Positions 59,101-64,000 of a DNA stretch of 64,000 nucleotides are shown piece after piece; the stretch's first letter is position 1; each line of letters begins with the position of its first letter. Below the pieces are notes generated by a model. It was not told the origin of the DNA, ran no database searches, and worked only from the letters and a program-made list of their open reading frames with translations. The stretch spans positions 2,173,980-2,237,979 of the forward strand of contig JACDOX010000023.1 in the NCBI GenBank assembly GCA_014549065.1, read 5' to 3'. A program made the translations under genes and the position numbers. Source of the DNA: Cardinalis cardinalis. Its lineage: Eukaryota; Chordata; Aves; Passeriformes; Cardinalidae.

Positions 59101-61769
59101 AGGTAAAAGCTAAGGTGCAAGGCAGGCATAGTGTGCAGTTTCTCTGTGCACTGTGGGCAGTGTAGGAGAGAGGATGTCTCCCTGCAGCTGCATGCAGAAC
59201 TGTCGAAGGACAGAGCAGAAGTTGTTCCAGCTATCACTCTCCTCCTTACCCACCCCAAGGCTGGGCTGTTGCAACCTGGGGAACGGCTCTGCTGGGCAGA
59301 GGTGGAACATTATTTCCAGTGTATCCAGAGGAAGCACCTCAGCTTGGAGCTGCAAGGGATTATTCCTTACCTTGGCTATTTGATGCAAAAGATAATGGTA
59401 TCAGGCAGCTGGCTGCTGACAGGGAGCTGTGTTACCAGTCTCTCTCTCCTCAGAGGGAAAGAAAAAATGACTTCACATCAGACTGCTACAGATACTAATA
59501 CTTTTTGTCAAAAGCAGGAACACACAGAGATTCTACAAAATACTGTCTAGACACTGGAGCACACTGACTAAAAGAAATCATTTGAGTACAAGCTTAATAA
59601 GGCAGGGTAAAAAAATCTACCACCTTACAGCTAACAGCACTTGGAAAATGAGTCTGCTGTGTGTGATTTCAGTGATGTCTGAGGGNGACAAAGCTCGTTA
59701 TGTTCATGTTTTTCATACTTTCAGTCAAACAGATTGCTGAATAATCATGTTCTCTTTATTCTAATGGGTGAGGAAGCTATTATAAAGAAGGTGTTTCCAT
59801 ATGTTGCAGTTAATAAAGGCAATTCTTACTAATAAGAGTAGGTTGTCTCCATTCAGCTATCTGATAAAAAGCCCTCCTGTTTAGAGGAAAATGCAGATCC
59901 GGTGCCTAGAAGACTTCTAGAGCTGCACATTTCAGTAGCTACTGGAACGTATTGTAGGTAGATGAATCCCAGGTCTTCTCCAACTGAGTCTGAATCAATG
60001 ACATTCACTAAAATGTTCAGGGCACTAGGAGCAAGCACTCCATGCCATCAACCTCTCCTTGTATTCATCCTTTTCTTGCTGGTGAAGGACAGTGGACAAG
60101 AGCTGGATCCATCATTATGGAAAATCATCAGCAAGTCCCTTCAAGAGGTCAGAGTGCTTTCTTCTTTGAAGAAGCATCTGGGTCACTGTGTCAGGAGCTC
60201 AAAATTCTACATGGAGAGTATGGCTAGTTTTAGGCTGAGATCACAGATGCTCTCTGAGACTGAAACAATAAAATGCATGGGGGAAATAATTTTTGAGAGA
60301 TCATCCAGAAGCATAATATGTCCCTTACATCATTGTCTTTCTAACCACAAAGCTGGGTGCATGCCCACAACTGGATGAAAACCTCACATCTGTACTATGC
60401 TGTTGGAGCTATCTTGTAAATGGAGAGAAAAAAGTCTTGAAGCTCGTCTCAGTTTGCTCGGGTGGGTTCAGGGTTTGACCACATCTTTAAATGCCTTATG
60501 GAGTCCAATCCTACTGAAGGACAACTTGCCTCAGATGATTGATATATCCCAACTAGGTTCACACAGCAGTGCTCCACACTGGATTTCTCTGGATTTCAAA
60601 GTAGGGCAGAGATTGTTCACCTATAAGTACCTGAGTAGAAATAAAAGACCTGCCTCTGTTGCCATTCCCATCTTCAGGGAGACTGACAGTTTCCTACAAG
60701 AAGTTACAAAAGGCACATCATCTCTCCATGGTAAGTATCCACCTGTAGCCTTACATTTATGAATTCAAAGCATTCTGCAAGACCTCTTTATCCAGACATA
60801 TAAAAATGTAGAAATTATTTTGTGGAGAGACATTACTAATAGGAAATAAACTGTTTCTTCATGTCTTCTGGGAATGGTGTTCTGCTGGTTTTCACTATTC
60901 AGAATAGGCTTCAAGAAATGCAAAAAACATCCAAAGAAATAGGCAGATGCTTTCAAATACAGACACAATGGGACCAGTTCCTACACATGCACCTAGTCTG
61001 GCTGGATATTTACTGTCACACATAATACTTTCCAGGATTTTAAACACAGCTAATATGGCCAACATTTTCAAAATTGAACACTAATGATGGACATTTCCTA
61101 ATTCAGTCTAAGTTTCAGAACTGCTGAACAATACCTTGTCCTTGTGGACATTCAGTATAGAAAATCAAACCCAAGGTGACTCAAGCCAATATTGAAAAAT
61201 ATGAACGCTCCAAGTTTGCAGTTCTGTTTGAAAATGCAACACCTCAAGGCTAAATCCCATTTTAAAGACACTGCAATGGTTTTGAAAGCTGCATATTTTT
61301 GTTGAGCCACAAGAAGGCATTGACAAATGTGATGGGTGCACTCTGCATCCATTCAGTGGAACCAGTGCAAAGAGCCCCTCCCTGACCAGCCAACACTGTT
61401 GTCTGGGAACAGAGGGAATCGGGGGTAGGCCTGTACAGTGAAGCAGAAGTAGCCCTGGCAGAGATGAGGGAAAACAAGAGCTGCTGTTGGATCCTGCCCA
61501 GAACACAGAACCCAGCCACAATATGTCCACACAACGTTTCTGTCACAGAGATGAGGGAAGTCTTGTTATGTCTGCATTCACAATCAAACATGATTTTGAC
61601 ATTATTATGGTGCTGATGCTGTTGTATCTTCAGTGTATGATGGGTCCTGGCTCTGTTCGGGCCTGCCTATTTTTCATGAGAGACTTTGTCTTTGCAATGA
61701 TCGGAGAACAAGGTGCTCTGGAAGCTCTTTTCAGCTGTGACCTGGTGAACTTCTTACGGATTTTTCTGT
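56101..61769. other. AT-rich unique DNA, no gene supported
   Basis: Plus-strand open frames at 59131-59550, 59962-60378 and 60397-60762 share one reading frame. The last two are separated by a single in-frame TGA, and a strong splice-donor-like GTAAGT lies at 60731. No protein family is recognised, so these are not called as CDS. Confidence 0.4.
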
Positions 61770-61808
61770 AAGGAGGGAAGGAGGAAAGGAGGGAAGGAAG
61801 AGAGAGAC
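61770..61808. repeat. GGAA-rich purine microsatellite
   Basis: An imperfect (GGAA/GGGA)n run ending in GAGAGAGA. It is a polypurine tract. GGAA repeats can bind ETS factors, but nothing here shows that. Confidence 0.85.
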
Positions 61809-64000
61809 AACAGAAGAGATAAATCTCAGTCTTTACCAGAAGACTGCACAAGAGCCAATAACAAACATAACAAATACTCTTACCAGAGCAGGAAGGCTAG
61901 TTCATGGAAAAGAGACTTGCAGTCAACAAGAGTCAGCCCTGTCCAGCAACTGATGATTCAGAGTTGTCTGATAATGGTTCATCGAAAAGTGAATTGGTGT
62001 TAGATAATACTTGAATAATAATATTTAATTACATGAAATTTTGGGCCAGAATGCCCAGGTAGTGAATCCTCACGTGTGGCATTGATACTGGAATGAAGGA
62101 TTACAGAAGAAAGGACTATGTTAGCACTCATGAATGTGCTACCTCTGTAAAAGNGGGAGCAATAGTTGTTATTTACACTGTACCACTTCCACAGATGATA
62201 CATGACCCAGAGCTCTGGGCATTTTTACTAGGGCCATTCAAATGCAGTAAATTCATTTTCATTTTTGACTTTCAGCTGATAAATGAAACATATTAACTCC
62301 AGGTGGCCATGTTGTTTGTATTGTAATCCTAACTATCCAAGGACATTTAATTTTGAAGCATAAAGACTTGCTATGTTTCAACTGCTCTGTCTCTTTACTA
62401 GTATAAATCAACAACCACAATGCTGAGGGTATCCAGGGTATGGTATCAGAAACGGCACACACAGAGTATGCCAAGAACCATCTTCATTGACAGAGACCTG
62501 AACATTAGATGCTGCTGGAAAATGACGTATTTTCTTAATTTACTGAAGAATGGCAGCCTTTGTTTCGGTAGTTTTACAAATTTTAGGGATTTTGAGCTTA
62601 TGGAAATGAATTAAAGCAAACTGAGGCCTCTAATAATGAAACCAGGTTTTCTAATTCAGACTTTTGACTTGAAAATGTGACCTACAAACTACAGGGTGAT
62701 GAGGTGCCTACCTGCATCAAGGTTCTGAGATGGTAACTCAAGCAGTGGTTTTTCCCTTTCATCTAAGTGGGCTGTTACCTATGAAACTGAAAAATGGTGG
62801 CACATGACATTGAAAATACATGATCAGCTGTAAATAAATTCTATTGAATTCTAAAATAGCAATTGGTATTTTAAATTTCAAACACTAGTTTGTTGCTAGT
62901 TAGTTGCAGGTTGAGTGCTCCCCAGGGATGTAAGCTTCCATGTTAACTGGGCCACAGAAGAGAACACAAGGTAAAAAAAAACAAACATGCAAAAAGCAGA
63001 AGAATATACTCTGCTATTAGAGGTTAAAGGGAGCCTGAAAAATACATCTATTTTGGTTAATATATTTTAAAGCTTCAGAGATGTATTCCCTTTTGAAAGA
63101 AGGATATCTTCATGTCCTGGAATACCAAATTAGGCTTTAGCACCATTCAGCAATAAGCAAAACAGAAGAAAAGAAAAGGAATCACCAGAAAGTTCAGTTT
63201 CAGCTTTTCAAACAATCCCACTGAGGAAAAAAAACCTTATTGCTTGAATATTCACTTTATATGGTCATCATAAATTAGGCAAAAATATATATTTAATTGA
63301 TTGCAAAGATATAGCATACCTTCCAGAATGGTAAAAGCATAGAAATGTAATCTCAGACTGGCAGAAATGTATCTATCTAAAATAATTAGATAGCCAGGCT
63401 TTATGAATACATGTGAATAGACAATAGCTATTACCCACACTGATCACTAAGGGGGACCATCTCCACAAAACCTTACAGAAGTATTTGTTTGCAAAACTTT
63501 ATTTACAGAAGGAATGTGGTCATTAATCATTTGAGAAGCCCAAGGTTCAAATAATACCAGATCATTGCTTACTTTTCTGAATTTTTAATAAGGCAACTTT
63601 ATAAACTGCCTAGGGGTTCCTGCTTATGAAAGTAATTTGCAGCTGGCACTGCATGTAAGGACAGTAAAGGATTTGAGATTACAATTTGTCATTATTTTGT
63701 ATGGACAGTAAAGTAAAAGATACAGGTATTCCCATTAAACATTGGTTCAAAACCAACACAAAGAAAGGCAGAACAAAAANGTCTTCACATTATTATATCA
63801 AGCAAGCCACAAACAGAGTAAACTTCTCACTGAGTATGAATGAAACTAGCTCTGCATACTCTGTCAGAAAAAACTAATCTGTTAGGCACTCTTAAAAGGC
63901 AATCCAGCACTTCTGCTTAAACAGGATTGTGAAAATGCTTCCAGAAATTAGCTTTCTGGGATACAGCCTTTCAGAAATAAAATTGGAAGAATGGAAATTT
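61809..64000. other. AT-rich unique DNA, no gene seen
   Basis: No transposon, coding or RNA feature is recognised to the end of the window. Confidence 0.5.

Noticed and set aside
1..64000. Bacterial-style operons, CRISPR arrays, tRNA or rRNA genes
   Set aside because: No such pattern was seen. The repeats and composition are those of a vertebrate nuclear genome.

Overview
The window is about 64 kb of AT-rich eukaryotic nuclear DNA. It has no operons, no long coding ORFs, no CpG island and no recognisable tRNA or rRNA. Its dispersed repeats are CR1 LINE fragments and solo LTRs of endogenous retroviruses of avian type. The LTR sequences, from memory, are of kinds common in songbirds, so a passerine (perching bird) is the most likely source. 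This rests on repeat recognition and not on any identified gene. Isolated single N bases are scattered throughout, never in runs, and look like masked ambiguous or heterozygous positions.

Layout. 1-3 kb: two solo LTRs of one short family, at 592-979 and 2271-2639. Each has its own 6-bp target-site duplication, and the second is inserted inside an older CR1. 3-11 kb: unique-looking AT-rich DNA with one CA/TA microsatellite and an RFX-type X-box palindrome. 11.0-12.1 kb: a third, longer LTR on the minus strand with a clear TATA/AATAAA core and a cluster of Ns. 12-23.6 kb: mostly featureless, with a CR1 tail at 21.06-21.33 kb. 23.60-24.18 kb: a fourth LTR. 26.36-27.62 kb: a fifth, GC-rich, young-looking solo LTR of 1265 bp with a perfect 5-bp duplication (CTTAT). 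28-64 kb: unique-looking DNA with CR1 tails near 35.9, 38.65, 42.9 and 46.0 kb, two striking perfect hairpins (34784-34827 and 44737-44799), and several stretches that look like conserved non-coding elements.

No protein-coding gene could be identified with confidence. Most of the window reads as intergenic or intronic DNA. A few segments have good splice sites and open frames, notably a phase-compatible chain on the minus strand between 42.49 and 40.95 kb and a 90-bp segment at 17574-17663 on the plus strand. They are reported as findings and not as genes, because such pseudo-exons are common by chance. All five LTRs appear to lie on the minus strand. If the window is intronic, this weakly favours a host gene on the plus strand.
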